From NCBI GenBank assembly GCA_050297855.1, contig JBNKTC010000010.1, positions 310,001 to 374,000 of the forward strand: a DNA stretch of 64,000 nt, given 5' to 3'. The position numbers were made by a program, and so were the translations under genes. The notes beneath the pieces were generated by a model that made no database searches, was not told where the DNA came from, and was given only the letters and a program-made list of their open reading frames with translations. This DNA is from SZUA-545 sp050297855 (GTDB lineage Bacteria > Campylobacterota > Campylobacteria > Campylobacterales > SZUA-545). Below are positions 17,564 through 25,859 of this stretch, in pieces. The stretch's first letter is position 1. Every line of letters begins with the position of its first letter.

Positions 17564-17998
17564 CTATTCGTACTTTTTCAGTTCGTTTTTAAACCACTCT
17601 GAAAGGTATAGCTGCTCATCGGGTGTGAGTTTGGCTTCATCATGTATCCAGAGGTAGGAAGCAAGCGGCATCATGCCGTTGTGGACGGTCTGGATAGAGC
17701 GTTTGAGGCGGGCGATCTTGATATTTTGTGGGATATTTTCCCAGTCGGAGAAGTTGAGGGCTTTGCGCCCGTCTTCGACATGGGAGGCGATAAAAAATGA
17801 AGCGGGAGCCACATCGGCGTAACCGGGCCATACGGTCTGGTTTGAGTGACAGTCGTAGCAGCTTTTTTTCAAAAGGGAAGCCACTGCTTCCGGGGCTTTG
17901 AGTTTGGCTGCCGGGTCGGTCGGCGGGTTGGTTTTTTCGATCCCGATCAGCTGCATCAGGCCAAGCAGAAGGAGAAGAAAAATAAGACTTTTTTTCAA
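17564..17998 (-). CDS. Haem-binding domain protein, periplasmic mono-haem
   Basis: 144 residues. A signal sequence or membrane anchor (MKKSLIFLLLLLGLMQLIGI) is followed by one CxxCH haem site, KKSCYDCHSNQTVWPGYADV. The residues after the motif (then PASFFIASHVEDGRKALNFS and LTPDEQLYLSEWFKNE) match the family of small haem-binding periplasmic proteins (Haem_bd). The start of the methyltransferase stop lies 10 bases upstream, so the two are probably co-transcribed. Electron-transfer partners are not evident. Confidence 0.85.
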   Translation of the reverse strand: MKKSLIFLLLLLGLMQLIGIEKTNPPTDPAAKLKAPEAVASLLKKSCYDCHSNQTVWPGYADVAPASFFIASHVEDGRKALNFSDWENIPQNIKIARLKRSIQTVHNGMMPLASYLWIHDEAKLTPDEQLYLSEWFKNELKKYE

Positions 17999-18008
17999 AC
18001 GGTGCTCC

Positions 18009-18689
18009 TTAATCGAAAAATGTGAGCAGGAATTTATCCGGCTTTTTTGAATAGAGGGTGAGGTTGTCCACTTTCATGTTGGCAAAGGGGTTGATCTTGC
18101 GCAGGTACTCCACGGAGTGGTAGTACTGGGTGATGACGTCCTCCTCTTTTTTATAGAGTTCACCCGTTTTGGTGAAGAGGCGGATATTGGTAATGAGGCG
18201 GTCGTCGTCGAAGTAAGCCTCCAGCGAGCCGTGGGACTCTTCGCCTTCGACCAGCAGCGCACCCTGGGCTACCTCTTCAAAACCGTGGAGGCTGTTGATG
18301 TCGGCGTAGAACTTTCCACCCGGTTTGAGGATGCGTTTGACCTCTTTTAGGAAATCTTCCAGCTCGTCGTAGGGGATGTAGTTGAGGACGTCAAAGACGG
18401 CGACGGCGGCATCGTAGCTCCCCGTGACTTCTCTGATATCCTTGGCTTCGGCATTGAGACCGGCCGCTTTGGCTACCTCCACCTGAGCGGTGCTGAGATC
18501 GATCCCTTCGATGTTTTTAAACCCTTTTTGGGTGGCGAGTTTCATAAAGTTTCCGCCGCCGCAGCCGATGTCGAGAATGCTCTCGGGCTTGGTCTTTTCC
18601 AGTTTACGGATAAAGGCGTTGTAGAGTTTCTGGATCTCGTCGTGGAAAGGGATGAGGGGTTCGATGCGTGCGTAAAGATCAAGGCCCAT
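18009..18689 (-). CDS. Class I SAM-dependent methyltransferase
   Basis: 226 residues. Motif I SILDIGCGGGNFMKLA (about 39-55), acidic motif GIDLSTAQVEVA, motif II/III YDAAVAVFDVLNYIP and post-motif ILKPGGKFYADIN define the Rossmann methyltransferase. The C-terminal part (about 150-226) is a beta extension seen in small-molecule methyltransferases. The substrate is not readable. It is followed closely by the haem-binding gene. Confidence 0.88.
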   Translation of the reverse strand: MGLDLYARIEPLIPFHDEIQKLYNAFIRKLEKTKPESILDIGCGGGNFMKLATQKGFKNIEGIDLSTAQVEVAKAAGLNAEAKDIREVTGSYDAAVAVFDVLNYIPYDELEDFLKEVKRILKPGGKFYADINSLHGFEEVAQGALLVEGEESHGSLEAYFDDDRLITNIRLFTKTGELYKKEEDVITQYYHSVEYLRKINPFANMKVDNLTLYSKKPDKFLLTFFD

Positions 18690-18731
18690 AATGTTCTCCT
18701 AATCGATTGGTTGCGGCAAGTCGGGTACTAC

Positions 18732-18822
18732 AGGAAGTTATCCGCCGAAACGGCTGCGCTATGGTGCCCAAAATCGGAGATTTTGACCATGACGCTGTAG
18801 ATGTTCCAGCGGATAACTTCCT
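18732..18822. repeat. Dispersed palindromic repeat, copy A
   Basis: An outer perfect 14-bp inverted repeat (18732-18745 with 18809-18822) encloses a core shared with copies at 27878-27960 and 30511-30593. The core opens AACGGCTGCGCT and closes GACGCTGTAGATGTT. Inside it, ATGGT (18761-18765) pairs with ACCAT, and CAAAATC pairs with GATTTTG around a GGA loop. It lies between hisG and the methyltransferase gene, both on the minus strand. Relative to transcription it is therefore in the opposite orientation to the other two copies. Confidence 0.85.
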
Positions 18823-18850
18823 TCCGTACCTGATGTTCTGAAGTAACCGC

Positions 18851-19465
18851 TTATTTGCCGATGGCTGTTTTTAGTTTTGCTTTGAGATCGAGGATCTCTT
18901 TTTTGCGTGTGACAAAGCTGTTGCGGTTGGCAAAGAGGTGCGCGCTGGATGACATGATCGTCGCTACCGGTTCCAGGCCGTTTTCGCGCATGGTCGTCCC
19001 CGTTTCCATGATGTCGACGATGCAGTCGCTTAGGCCGATCAGCGGGGCCAGTTCGATGGAGCCGTTGAGCTTGACGATGTCGGCGTCCATCGCCTTGGAT
19101 GCGAAAAAGTTGCTCGCGATGTTCTCCAGCTTGGTCGCCACTTTGATCTTTGGTTTGTTGGGGTCGAGTTTCTCCCCTTTTTTCATCCCGACGATGATGT
19201 CGCATTTCCCGATCCCTAGGTCCAGCAGGTAGGTGATCGGGTAGTCACGTTCGTTCAGGACGTCCAGTCCGGAGATCCCCAGGTCCGCCGCACCCCGTTC
19301 GACGTAGGTGGGGACATCCTGGTTCTTGACGTAGAGGAAGCGAAAGCCCGAATCCTCCATGATCAGTTTTCTGTTTTCAAATGCGAAGGAGCTTCCGAAG
19401 ATCTCTTTGAAGAGTTCCAGGGTCTCGTCGGCAATCCGGCCTTTGGGCAGTGCGATAGTCAGCAT
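18851..19465 (-). CDS. hisG: ATP phosphoribosyltransferase, short form
   Basis: 204 residues, the length of the catalytic-only HisG-S form that lacks the C-terminal histidine-binding domain. It opens MLTIALPKGRI and carries the PRPP loop region DIMETGTTMRENGLEP (about 155) and AADLGISGLDVL. It makes the first step of histidine synthesis, joining ATP and PRPP. Known HisG-S enzymes need the regulatory subunit HisZ, which is not in this window. Its start overlaps the coaX stop by 7 bases. Confidence 0.95.
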   Translation of the reverse strand: MLTIALPKGRIADETLELFKEIFGSSFAFENRKLIMEDSGFRFLYVKNQDVPTYVERGAADLGISGLDVLNERDYPITYLLDLGIGKCDIIVGMKKGEKLDPNKPKIKVATKLENIASNFFASKAMDADIVKLNGSIELAPLIGLSDCIVDIMETGTTMRENGLEPVATIMSSSAHLFANRNSFVTRKKEILDLKAKLKTAIGK

Positions 19466-20085
19466 CCGCTTTCCTTTATGATTTTGGTCATCCCTTTGAA
19501 AATGAGGGAGTTGTCCACGAGGGCATTTTTAAAAAACCGGGCAAAATAGGGGCCGTCCCCACCGGTAAAATAGATTTTTTTATTCTTGACGCTCTTTTCG
19601 AGCAGGCAAACGATGGATGAGATAATACCATAACTGATCGCATCGGCAGTGTTCTGCGGCAGGATATGGGTCGCCACGTCGAAATGGATCGCCTTGTCCA
19701 GTTTGGGCGAGATCTCGGCATAGAGGTTTTTGTAGCGCTGAAGTCCAGGCAGGATGTAGCCGCCCAGGTGCATTCCGTTTTGCATGATGTCAACGGTGAT
19801 GGCGCTCCCCGCATCCACGATCACCCCGTCGCTGATCGCCTTGCAGGCAACGGCCCGATCGATCCCGAGGCCGTGATAGTCGCTGTCCAGTTCCAGGAAC
19901 TTCTCCAGGTCGATAGCTCCCGGATAGTGGTCCACCAGGCGTCTGGTCGCACTCTCCTTGACACTGATATAGTAGAGCTTGCGCCCGTTCAGTTCCAGTT
20001 TGGGGGTCTCGTCCGAGGGGTGTTTCCAGATCCGGCCGTTTTCATAAAAATGGTAAAAGCTGTTGCCGATGTCACACAGGATCAT
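19459..20085 (-). CDS. coaX: Type III pantothenate kinase
   Basis: 208 residues from ATG 20085. The actin-fold phosphate motif CDIGNSFYHFYENGR is at the start, and VIVDAGSAITVDIM and GGYILPGLQRYK are the second phosphate and pantothenate-binding motifs typical of CoaX. C-terminal YFTGGDGPYFARFF is the adenosine motif. It phosphorylates pantothenate in CoA synthesis and needs a monovalent cation. A longer in-frame extension to 20226 runs into the upstream gene and is rejected. It overlaps that gene's end by 14 bases and precedes hisG by overlap. Confidence 0.92.
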   Translation of the reverse strand: MILCDIGNSFYHFYENGRIWKHPSDETPKLELNGRKLYYISVKESATRRLVDHYPGAIDLEKFLELDSDYHGLGIDRAVACKAISDGVIVDAGSAITVDIMQNGMHLGGYILPGLQRYKNLYAEISPKLDKAIHFDVATHILPQNTADAISYGIISSIVCLLEKSVKNKKIYFTGGDGPYFARFFKNALVDNSLIFKGMTKIIKESGC

Positions 20086-20404
20086 TATAGACTTTCCACC
20101 CCTTTTCGAGTAATAGTTTTTTTGCTTTTGAACAGAGACCGTTTTGAATAAAGATGTGTCTGAATTTAAAGTTATGGTCACAGAATTGTACAGTTTTTTG
20201 GTAGATCGCTTCAACCTCTTCGGCATTTTTCTGCAAAAAACGGCTTTTGGCGTCGATAAAGATAATAAAATGGTAAAAACTGTTCTGATCGACGCATTTT
20301 AGTATATCTACTCTTTTTTTCACGCCCATCGCTTTGGGATCGATACGTTCGGTCTTCGTAAACAGCAGTTTGGCTTTCCGCAGGCGGTCGATTCGCTCTT
20401 TCAT
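20072..20404 (-). CDS. Conserved hypothetical protein
   Basis: 110 residues, basic. The N-terminal 30 residues are charged (MKERIDRLRKAKLLFTKTER). The middle, NSFYHFIIFIDAKSRFLQKN, and the end, FRHIFIQNGLCSKAKKLLLE, suggest an alpha/beta fold. I recall it only as a conserved neighbour of coaX and the Xer recombinase in related genomes. The function is unknown. It sits 4 bases after the recombinase stop and overlaps coaX. Confidence 0.7.
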   Translation of the reverse strand: MKERIDRLRKAKLLFTKTERIDPKAMGVKKRVDILKCVDQNSFYHFIIFIDAKSRFLQKNAEEVEAIYQKTVQFCDHNFKFRHIFIQNGLCSKAKKLLLEKGWKVYNDPV

Positions 20405-20407
20405 TGT

Positions 20408-21235
20408 TTAGGCCTTTTTACCCGAGAGCGGATGGTAACTCTCCAGGGTGGTTTTGAGGTTCTCTTTCTGGATATGGGTATAGATCTGGGTCGTGTTGAT
20501 CGTCGCGTGTCCCAGGAGTTCCTGCACGACCCTCAGGTCCGCGCCGCCCAGGATCAGGGCCGTGGCAAAGGAGTGGCGGATCGTATGGGGGGAGACGCCC
20601 AGGTATTTTTTGGTGACCTTAAATGCCGAGACGCGGCTGAGGGGTTTTTGCTGGTAACTGCACCAGATGTACTCGTTGTAAAAACCCCGTTCGTTCAGGT
20701 AGGTATCGATCGCCTCCAGGGCCCGCTTGGCGATAGGGACGACACGCTGTTTGGCCCCCTTGGCCATCGTGATGGTCAGCCAGCCCGATTCAAAGTCGCT
20801 GCTCTTGACGTTCAAGGCTTCGCTGATACGGCAGCCGCTGGCGTAGAGGAAGAGAATCAGGGCATAATCCCGTCTGCCCACCCAGGTGGAGCGGTCGATG
20901 AGCGAGAGCCCCCGTTCGATCTCTTCAGGGCTCAGGTACTTGGGCAGCTCCTTGGGTGTCTTGGCCGATTTGAGTGTCGGTTTTTCGTCGATAAACATCC
21001 GGTCGTAACAGAAGTTTAAGAAGGTGTTGATCGTCGAGAGCTTGCGGTTGAGGGTGCGCTTGTTTTCGAATTGGGAAAGAAAACGGTAGATCTGTTCGAG
21101 TTTCAGATCGGAAAAATCTCCGCCTTTAAACTCTTCGAACTGGGCCAGGTCGCGGGCGTAGGCCTCCAGGGTGTTGGGGGAGACCCCCTTGATCACCTTC
21201 TGGTACTCCAAAAAGGCCTCAGCCCAGCGGTTCAT
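20408..21235 (-). CDS. Tyrosine recombinase of the XerC/D/H type
   Basis: 275 residues: N-terminal SAM-like core-binding domain (about 1-90) and catalytic domain. The catalytic residues are in place: Arg in ASGCRISEALNV, Lys in TMAKGAKQRVVP, His-xx-Arg in SPHTIRHSFATAL, His in LLGHATINTT and nucleophilic Tyr in TQIYTHIQ. It is probably a chromosome-dimer resolvase, given its setting among housekeeping genes and a 4-base overlap with the upstream lipoprotein gene. No dif-like site was identified in the window. Confidence 0.92.
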   Translation of the reverse strand: MNRWAEAFLEYQKVIKGVSPNTLEAYARDLAQFEEFKGGDFSDLKLEQIYRFLSQFENKRTLNRKLSTINTFLNFCYDRMFIDEKPTLKSAKTPKELPKYLSPEEIERGLSLIDRSTWVGRRDYALILFLYASGCRISEALNVKSSDFESGWLTITMAKGAKQRVVPIAKRALEAIDTYLNERGFYNEYIWCSYQQKPLSRVSAFKVTKKYLGVSPHTIRHSFATALILGGADLRVVQELLGHATINTTQIYTHIQKENLKTTLESYHPLSGKKA

Positions 21236-22221
21236 GGCAAGGTGATATAGCGGGATTTGTAGTAGAGTTTTTCGTTGCCGATAAAGAGGAAGTTCTCCAC
21301 GTTGTCGCCCAGTTCGTAGACCGTGAAGGTGTTAAACCCGCGGTCAACCTTGATCAGGTAGCCGCTTCGTTCGACCACGTAGAGCGCATCGTCTTTCAGA
21401 TTGACGGAGATGAGTCCCGAGAAGGGGAACTTATGTTCGTTCCTGACTTCAAGCCGGTCGTCCAGCTCCACAAGGCGTCCGTCAACGGTGGTGACATACA
21501 GACCTGCCTTTGTCGCAAGGACGGCATTGATGGATGCTTCATATTCATAGCTGTTTTTGGATGTGATCATCAGCAGGTTATGTTTGGTCGCCGCGATGAT
21601 CTTCTGGCCGATGCGGTCGAGGTAGATGACGTTGTTAAAGTACTTCTCAGAGGAGATGATAAATTCCCGGACTTCCCGTTTTTTGACCGCGTCGACGATC
21701 ATGATCTTGCCGTCGAGCGTCGGGTAGACGAGGATATCGTCGAAAAAGAGCGGCTGGGCGAAGTCGCTGGAGACGGAGTGGGAGAGTTTCTGTTTGGATT
21801 TAAAGAGGACCGCTCCCGTCGTCCGGTCGTACATCATAATGGAGTTGTCCGCCGTGACGGCCGCGACGATATTGCCTCGGACGTTGGCGCTGACGATACG
21901 CTGGGTCGTCGGGATATGCGTTTTTTTCAGGCTTTTTTTATCGATCAGGATCAGTTCGTTTTTGTTGGCGGCCAGGAGCGTATCGTCCGCTTCGTTGATA
22001 AAGATCGTATTCTCCGTCTCGATCACATGATCGTAGAAAGCGTCGCGGGTCACGACGGAACCGTCTTCGTATGTGGCACCGTCAAGCTTGGTGTTTTTAA
22101 TATAGTCAGCGGTGTAGCCGCTGTATGAGAGCCCTTGGGTCTCTTCGGGATCAAAGTATTTTTTGGTACCGCAGCCGCTGAAAAGGGCTGCGAGTGTCAG
22201 AGTCAGTAGGAGGTATCTCAT
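21232..22221 (-). CDS. BamB-like beta-propeller lipoprotein
   Basis: 329 residues. Signal peptide with lipobox LFSGC (Cys at about 17), then repeated four-stranded blades of the PQQ/WD type, each ending in patterns such as NKNELILIDKKSL, DNSIMMYDRTTGAVLFKSK, LDGKIMIVDAVKKR and VDGRLVELDDRLE. This fits BamB, a scaffold of the outer-membrane beta-barrel assembly machine, although it is shorter than the E. coli protein. The gene directly upstream encodes a YfgM-like protein, as in the yfgM-bamB pair of gammaproteobacteria, which supports the call. Confidence 0.75.
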   Translation of the reverse strand: MRYLLLTLTLAALFSGCGTKKYFDPEETQGLSYSGYTADYIKNTKLDGATYEDGSVVTRDAFYDHVIETENTIFINEADDTLLAANKNELILIDKKSLKKTHIPTTQRIVSANVRGNIVAAVTADNSIMMYDRTTGAVLFKSKQKLSHSVSSDFAQPLFFDDILVYPTLDGKIMIVDAVKKREVREFIISSEKYFNNVIYLDRIGQKIIAATKHNLLMITSKNSYEYEASINAVLATKAGLYVTTVDGRLVELDDRLEVRNEHKFPFSGLISVNLKDDALYVVERSGYLIKVDRGFNTFTVYELGDNVENFLFIGNEKLYYKSRYITLP

Positions 22222-22237
22222 GCGTATCTTCCGGCCG

Positions 22238-22834
22238 TTACTTGTTCAGGCCGTAGTGTTCGAGGTAGTTGGCGCTCTTTTTAAGCTGCGATTCGAAGGC
22301 GATCTTTTTGAGGGCCTCTTTGGCCTCTTTCTGTTTACCTTCGGTGTAGAGTTTATATGCCAGCTGCAGCGATGCGAAATCTTTCAGCAGGGCCTTCTCT
22401 TCGAGCGTGTAGTCGCTGATCGTCTTGGCATCGTTCGAGAGGATCGCCACGTGGTATTTCGCCAGGTCCGCGACGATCTTTATCTCGTTGCCGCTCAGCT
22501 CTTTGAGGGCCTCGATATCCTTATCGGCTACCGCCTTTTGAAGGCTCAGCAGCGTATAGAGTGCCGGGTTGTTCGCTTTGACCTCTTCAAGTTTGGCCGC
22601 GTCTTTGCTCTGGGCGTAGGCCAGGTAGGCTTCGTTTGCCGCCAGCTTTTTGTTCATCGCCATCACGCCGCTGATGTAGTTGCCCAGCAGGAGGATGACA
22701 ACGATCCCGATAACGGTCAGGATCTTTTTTTTGTGTTTTTTAAAATACTCTTCGATTTTGATGTACTGTTCCAGGAAGCGGCTCTCGCCGACCAGGTCGT
22801 TTTTGATGCTTTCGATATCGTCTTTTAGTGCCAA
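22238..22834 (-). CDS. YfgM-like TPR membrane protein
   Basis: 198 residues. A cytoplasmic N-terminus rich in charge (about 1-38) is followed by one membrane helix, ILTVIGIVVILLLGNYISGV, and a periplasmic helical region of TPR type (about 65-198). This is the architecture of YfgM (TPR_21 family), a periplasmic chaperone partner of SecYEG and PpiD. It lies 16 bases upstream of the bamB-like gene on the same strand. Confidence 0.72.
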   Translation of the reverse strand: MALKDDIESIKNDLVGESRFLEQYIKIEEYFKKHKKKILTVIGIVVILLLGNYISGVMAMNKKLAANEAYLAYAQSKDAAKLEEVKANNPALYTLLSLQKAVADKDIEALKELSGNEIKIVADLAKYHVAILSNDAKTISDYTLEEKALLKDFASLQLAYKLYTEGKQKEAKEALKKIAFESQLKKSANYLEHYGLNK

Positions 22835-22890
22835 GGTATACCCCTTTATGTAAGTCTTTGGATTTTATCCAACAATGATTGAAAAAACGA

Positions 22891-23826
22891 TTAGCGGGGG
22901 GCGCTGCCGAGATAGGCGTTGACCGCACCGTACAGCGCATCGTCCAGGGTGACGTCGAGGGCCAGAACAGTCAGCGGCAGGCCGAATCCCTCCATCTTGA
23001 CCGCATCCTTCTGGGTACAGAGGATCGCATCGGCCCCGTGGGTCTGCATCGCCGATTCCAGCTCCCTGCGGGTAAAGAAATGGTGGTCTTCGTAGTAGAC
23101 TTTCCCGGTCACTTCGGGAAGAAAAGGGTCCAGCCGCCACGGTTTGGCGATGGCGGTGACGAGTACCATCTTCTCCTGGGGATCGATCAGCCGGGTCGCA
23201 CGCCTGATCCCCGTCTTCTCCTCCAGGACAAAGTCGGCTTCGCTGTAGGCACGGTAGGATTCGCGGTATGCTCCGCTCGGGAGGCAGCGGCGCAAGGCCG
23301 GTTCAGGTTCGGGCCGGATCAGGACATCGAGTTTTTTGATAAAGTACTTGCTGTGGCCGTCGTCGAGGAAGACCAGCTCCGCTCCCAGCTCCTTGGCCTT
23401 TTCGATCCCTTCGACCCGGTCCTCGGAGACGATGACCAGGGAGTCGGTAAGCGATCGGGCATAGACCATCGCCTCGTCCCCGGCAGTATCGACATCTTCC
23501 AGGATCGCATTCCACGATCTGACAACACGCAGCCCCTTGGATTTCCGGCCGTACCCTCGCAGGATGACGGCGCTTTTTTTATAGTGGCGGGCCAGTTCGA
23601 TCGTCACGGGGGTCTTGCCGCTTCCGCCGACGGTGAGGTTGCCGATACTGATGACGGGCAGGGGCGGGGTGTAGGTATTTCGTCTGCGTTTTTTGATCCG
23701 GATAATAAGGCAGTAGAGCCAGCTTAGGGGCAGAAGGATAAAAGAGAGGAGTCTCTGGCCGGGCGAAGCGGTCTTAAAAAGATACGCTTCGCCCCAGGCG
23801 GTGAGGGATTGGCGGGATATTACCAC
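22891..23826 (-). CDS. lpxK: Tetraacyldisaccharide 4'-kinase
   Basis: 311 residues. An N-terminal amphipathic or membrane segment (LLSFILLPLSWLYCLIIRIKK) precedes the Walker A motif SIGNLTVGGSGKTPVTIEL. DEAMVYAR and VFLDDGHSKYFIKK are the conserved LpxK elements, although the usual DDGFQ is DDGHS here. It adds the 4'-phosphate in lipid A synthesis at the inner membrane. Its start overlaps the stop of the DegT-family gene by 7 bases. Confidence 0.93.
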   Translation of the reverse strand: MVISRQSLTAWGEAYLFKTASPGQRLLSFILLPLSWLYCLIIRIKKRRRNTYTPPLPVISIGNLTVGGSGKTPVTIELARHYKKSAVILRGYGRKSKGLRVVRSWNAILEDVDTAGDEAMVYARSLTDSLVIVSEDRVEGIEKAKELGAELVFLDDGHSKYFIKKLDVLIRPEPEPALRRCLPSGAYRESYRAYSEADFVLEEKTGIRRATRLIDPQEKMVLVTAIAKPWRLDPFLPEVTGKVYYEDHHFFTRRELESAMQTHGADAILCTQKDAVKMEGFGLPLTVLALDVTLDDALYGAVNAYLGSAPR

Positions 23827-24947
23827 TTACGGCTTTGTGCGATTGTCTTAACCGCGTTGATAATGGCATCCACGTCCCCGTTGGTAAGCTGCGGGTAGAC
23901 CGGCAGGGAGAGGATCGAACCGTAGGTGCGAAGCGCAACGGGATAGTCCATGATCTTCAGCTCGTATTTCTCGCGGTAGTACTTGGTCATATGGACCGGC
24001 ATATAGTGGACGTCGGTCTCGATGTTCTTTTTCAGAAGCTCTTTGGCAAAGTCGTCGCGGTTTTTATCGATCTTGATGATAAAAGCGCTGAAGGTGTGGT
24101 CGCCCGTGATAGCCGGCAGCATCACATGGGGAAGATCGCTTAGGCCTTTGATATATTTGTCCGCGATCTCCCGGCGGCGTTTGATGTCGCTTTCGAGGTT
24201 GTCAAAGATCGTCCGGCAGTAGGCGGCATCGATTCCGGTCATGTTGTAATCGCAGCCGATGTCGACGACATCGTGGACGTAGCCCAGGACCGTGTTCTCG
24301 TCTTTTTTGATAGCATGGTTCTTCATCAGGACCGCACGTTCGTAAAGCTCGTCGTCGTTGGTCGTCAGCATGGCACCCTGGGACGGGATATTGTTGCGGT
24401 AGGGCATAAAGGAGAAGATGGACATGTCGGCCGTAAAGGAGCCGACCCGCTGTTTTTTAAACGTCGCCCCCAGGGAGTCGGTGCAGTCTTCGATGACGAA
24501 GATCTTATGCTTGCGCACGATCTGGTAGAACTTCTCCAGGTCCGGCATCTGGCCGGCGATATAGGAGATGACGATACCGCGGAGTTTTTTGGCTTTTTTC
24601 TCTTTCAGCGTCTCCTGGAGTTTTTCCAGGTCGATGTTAAAGCTCTCTTCTTCGATGTCTACAAAGATCGGTTCGGCATCAAACTGCCGGATAATGGAGG
24701 GAATGGAAGGGTGGGCGTTGACCGAGCAGAGGATCTTGTCCCCCCGTTTGATATCGATGGCGCACATGGCCAGGTGCATGGCCGTGGAAGCGTTGATCGT
24801 AGAGACGGCATGGTCGATGCCGATATAGTTGCAAAACGCCTTTTCGAAATCACCGATCAGTTTTTCACATTCGTTCCCGACTGCCTGGGACATATATCCG
24901 GCATCGATCTTGTCAATCGGGTTCCTGTAAAATGGAATGGTAGACAT
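23820..24947 (-). CDS. DegT/DnrJ/EryC1/StrS-family protein with Arg in place of the PLP lysine
   Basis: 375 residues with the fold-type I motifs of sugar aminotransferases: INASTAMHLAMCAID (cofactor phosphate), FVIEDCTDSLGATFK (Asp that binds the pyridine N) and DYNMTGIDAAYCRTI. At the position of the Schiff-base lysine (SFxxxKxITTGEGG in active enzymes) it reads SFMPYRNNIPSQGAML, and the codon is CGC, Arg. The enzyme therefore cannot form the normal internal aldimine. Some family members with His at this site are dehydratases; Arg is unexpected. It overlaps lpxK, so a role in lipid A or surface-sugar modification is plausible. Confidence 0.85.
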   Translation of the reverse strand: MSTIPFYRNPIDKIDAGYMSQAVGNECEKLIGDFEKAFCNYIGIDHAVSTINASTAMHLAMCAIDIKRGDKILCSVNAHPSIPSIIRQFDAEPIFVDIEEESFNIDLEKLQETLKEKKAKKLRGIVISYIAGQMPDLEKFYQIVRKHKIFVIEDCTDSLGATFKKQRVGSFTADMSIFSFMPYRNNIPSQGAMLTTNDDELYERAVLMKNHAIKKDENTVLGYVHDVVDIGCDYNMTGIDAAYCRTIFDNLESDIKRRREIADKYIKGLSDLPHVMLPAITGDHTFSAFIIKIDKNRDDFAKELLKKNIETDVHYMPVHMTKYYREKYELKIMDYPVALRTYGSILSLPVYPQLTNGDVDAIINAVKTIAQSRKW

Positions 24948-25032
24948 CGCTACCTCCTCTTAATTCAATATTAAAATTTAGTTTAAATAGTAGTTGAATA
25001 TCACTTAAGTAATTCTTTTTACTTATGGTTCA

Positions 25033-25048
25033 GGGGGGCTTCCCCCCC
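25033..25048. terminator. G/C hairpin between two minus-strand genes
   Basis: A run of six G (25033-25038) faces a run of seven C (25042-25048) with a CTT loop. It lies 30 bases downstream of the small membrane ORF. There is no T-run on the minus strand, so it is only a possible terminator or pause site. Confidence 0.3.
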
Positions 25049-25077
25049 TTAAATGTCCGTTTCAGTAAAAATTATGC

Positions 25078-25194
25078 CTATTCCTTGTCACGCTCACGAT
25101 CACGTTCCTGCTTCTGTTTAAAAAAACCGACGACCAGAAAGATGACAAATCCGACCATCAGGATGCTGACGACGGTATCGAGGATCTCTTTCAT
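25078..25194 (-). CDS. 38-residue single-pass membrane protein
   Basis: A short ORF from ATG 25194 to TAG 25078. Residues 5-25 (LDTVVSILMVGFVIFLVVGFF) form one membrane helix, and the tail is highly charged (KQKQERDRERDKE). Its ATG overlaps the TGA of the upstream glycosylase gene as ATGA, and AAGGAGAGC lies just before it. It is therefore translationally coupled, which argues for a real gene. It resembles the small helper proteins found with membrane complexes, but no function can be assigned. Confidence 0.65.
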   Translation of the reverse strand: MKEILDTVVSILMVGFVIFLVVGFFKQKQERDRERDKE

Positions 25195-25859
25195 ATGCTC
25201 TCCTTAAAGATGATATTGACGTTTCCGCGTTTGCAGTGCTGCTTGCAGTATTCCACGATCAGGCCGTGGAAGATGCAATAGGCGCTGTTCAGGTCGGGAA
25301 TACGCGGGTAGCGTTCGATGAGGGCCGTTTCATTGGACAGGATCCCCTCCTCGAGCCACTGCTGCAGCTCTTCATAGCTTTCGAAGGTATACCCCATTGC
25401 CCCCATCAGCCGTGTGGTGTAACTGTCGACGACCATCGTCTCGCGCCCGGCCATATAGCAGAGGATCGAGTCCGCACTCTCCATGCCGATCCCTTTCTGG
25501 CGCAGCAGCCACTCTCTGCTTACCTGCTCTTTGAACGTTGCCATATCCCCGAACTCTTCGGCGATGTTTTGGCAGAGCTGTTTCAGACGGTTTGCCTTCT
25601 GGTTGTAAAAGCCGCTGGGGACGATGGCGCTGGCGAGGCGGTACTGCTCTGCTTTGATGATGCCTTCCAGTGAGAGCATCTCCATTTTTTGGAGATGTTC
25701 GATGCTCTCTACCACCTTTTCCCATTTGGTCTGCTGGGTCAGGATCACCTCCACAACGATGCGGAAATCGTCATCATCGGGCCACCAGCGCGGCAGGGCG
25801 TCCATATCGAATAGCTCCAGGGCGTAGAGGGATTCGAAAAGCTCAAAGCTGTCCTGCAT
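25191..25859 (-). CDS. 3-methyladenine DNA glycosylase, MagIII type
   Basis: 222 residues of the HhH-GPD superfamily. The hairpin-helix-hairpin QKGIGMESADSILCYMAG and catalytic Asp in MVVDSYTTRLM are clear. The N-terminal pattern (DALPRWWPDDDDFRIVVEVILTQQTKW) matches Helicobacter MagIII rather than EndoIII. The C-terminal four-Cys iron-sulfur loop of EndoIII is absent; only CKQHC remains. It removes alkylated adenine in base excision repair. ATG overlaps the upstream stop as TGATG. Confidence 0.88.
   Translation of the reverse strand: MQDSFELFESLYALELFDMDALPRWWPDDDDFRIVVEVILTQQTKWEKVVESIEHLQKMEMLSLEGIIKAEQYRLASAIVPSGFYNQKANRLKQLCQNIAEEFGDMATFKEQVSREWLLRQKGIGMESADSILCYMAGRETMVVDSYTTRLMGAMGYTFESYEELQQWLEEGILSNETALIERYPRIPDLNSAYCIFHGLIVEYCKQHCKRGNVNIIFKESI

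Noticed and set aside
20408..21235. Xer-type recombinase as an island integrase
   Set aside because: It overlaps conserved housekeeping genes on both sides, has host-like composition and lies next to no tRNA, so a chromosome-dimer role is more likely.
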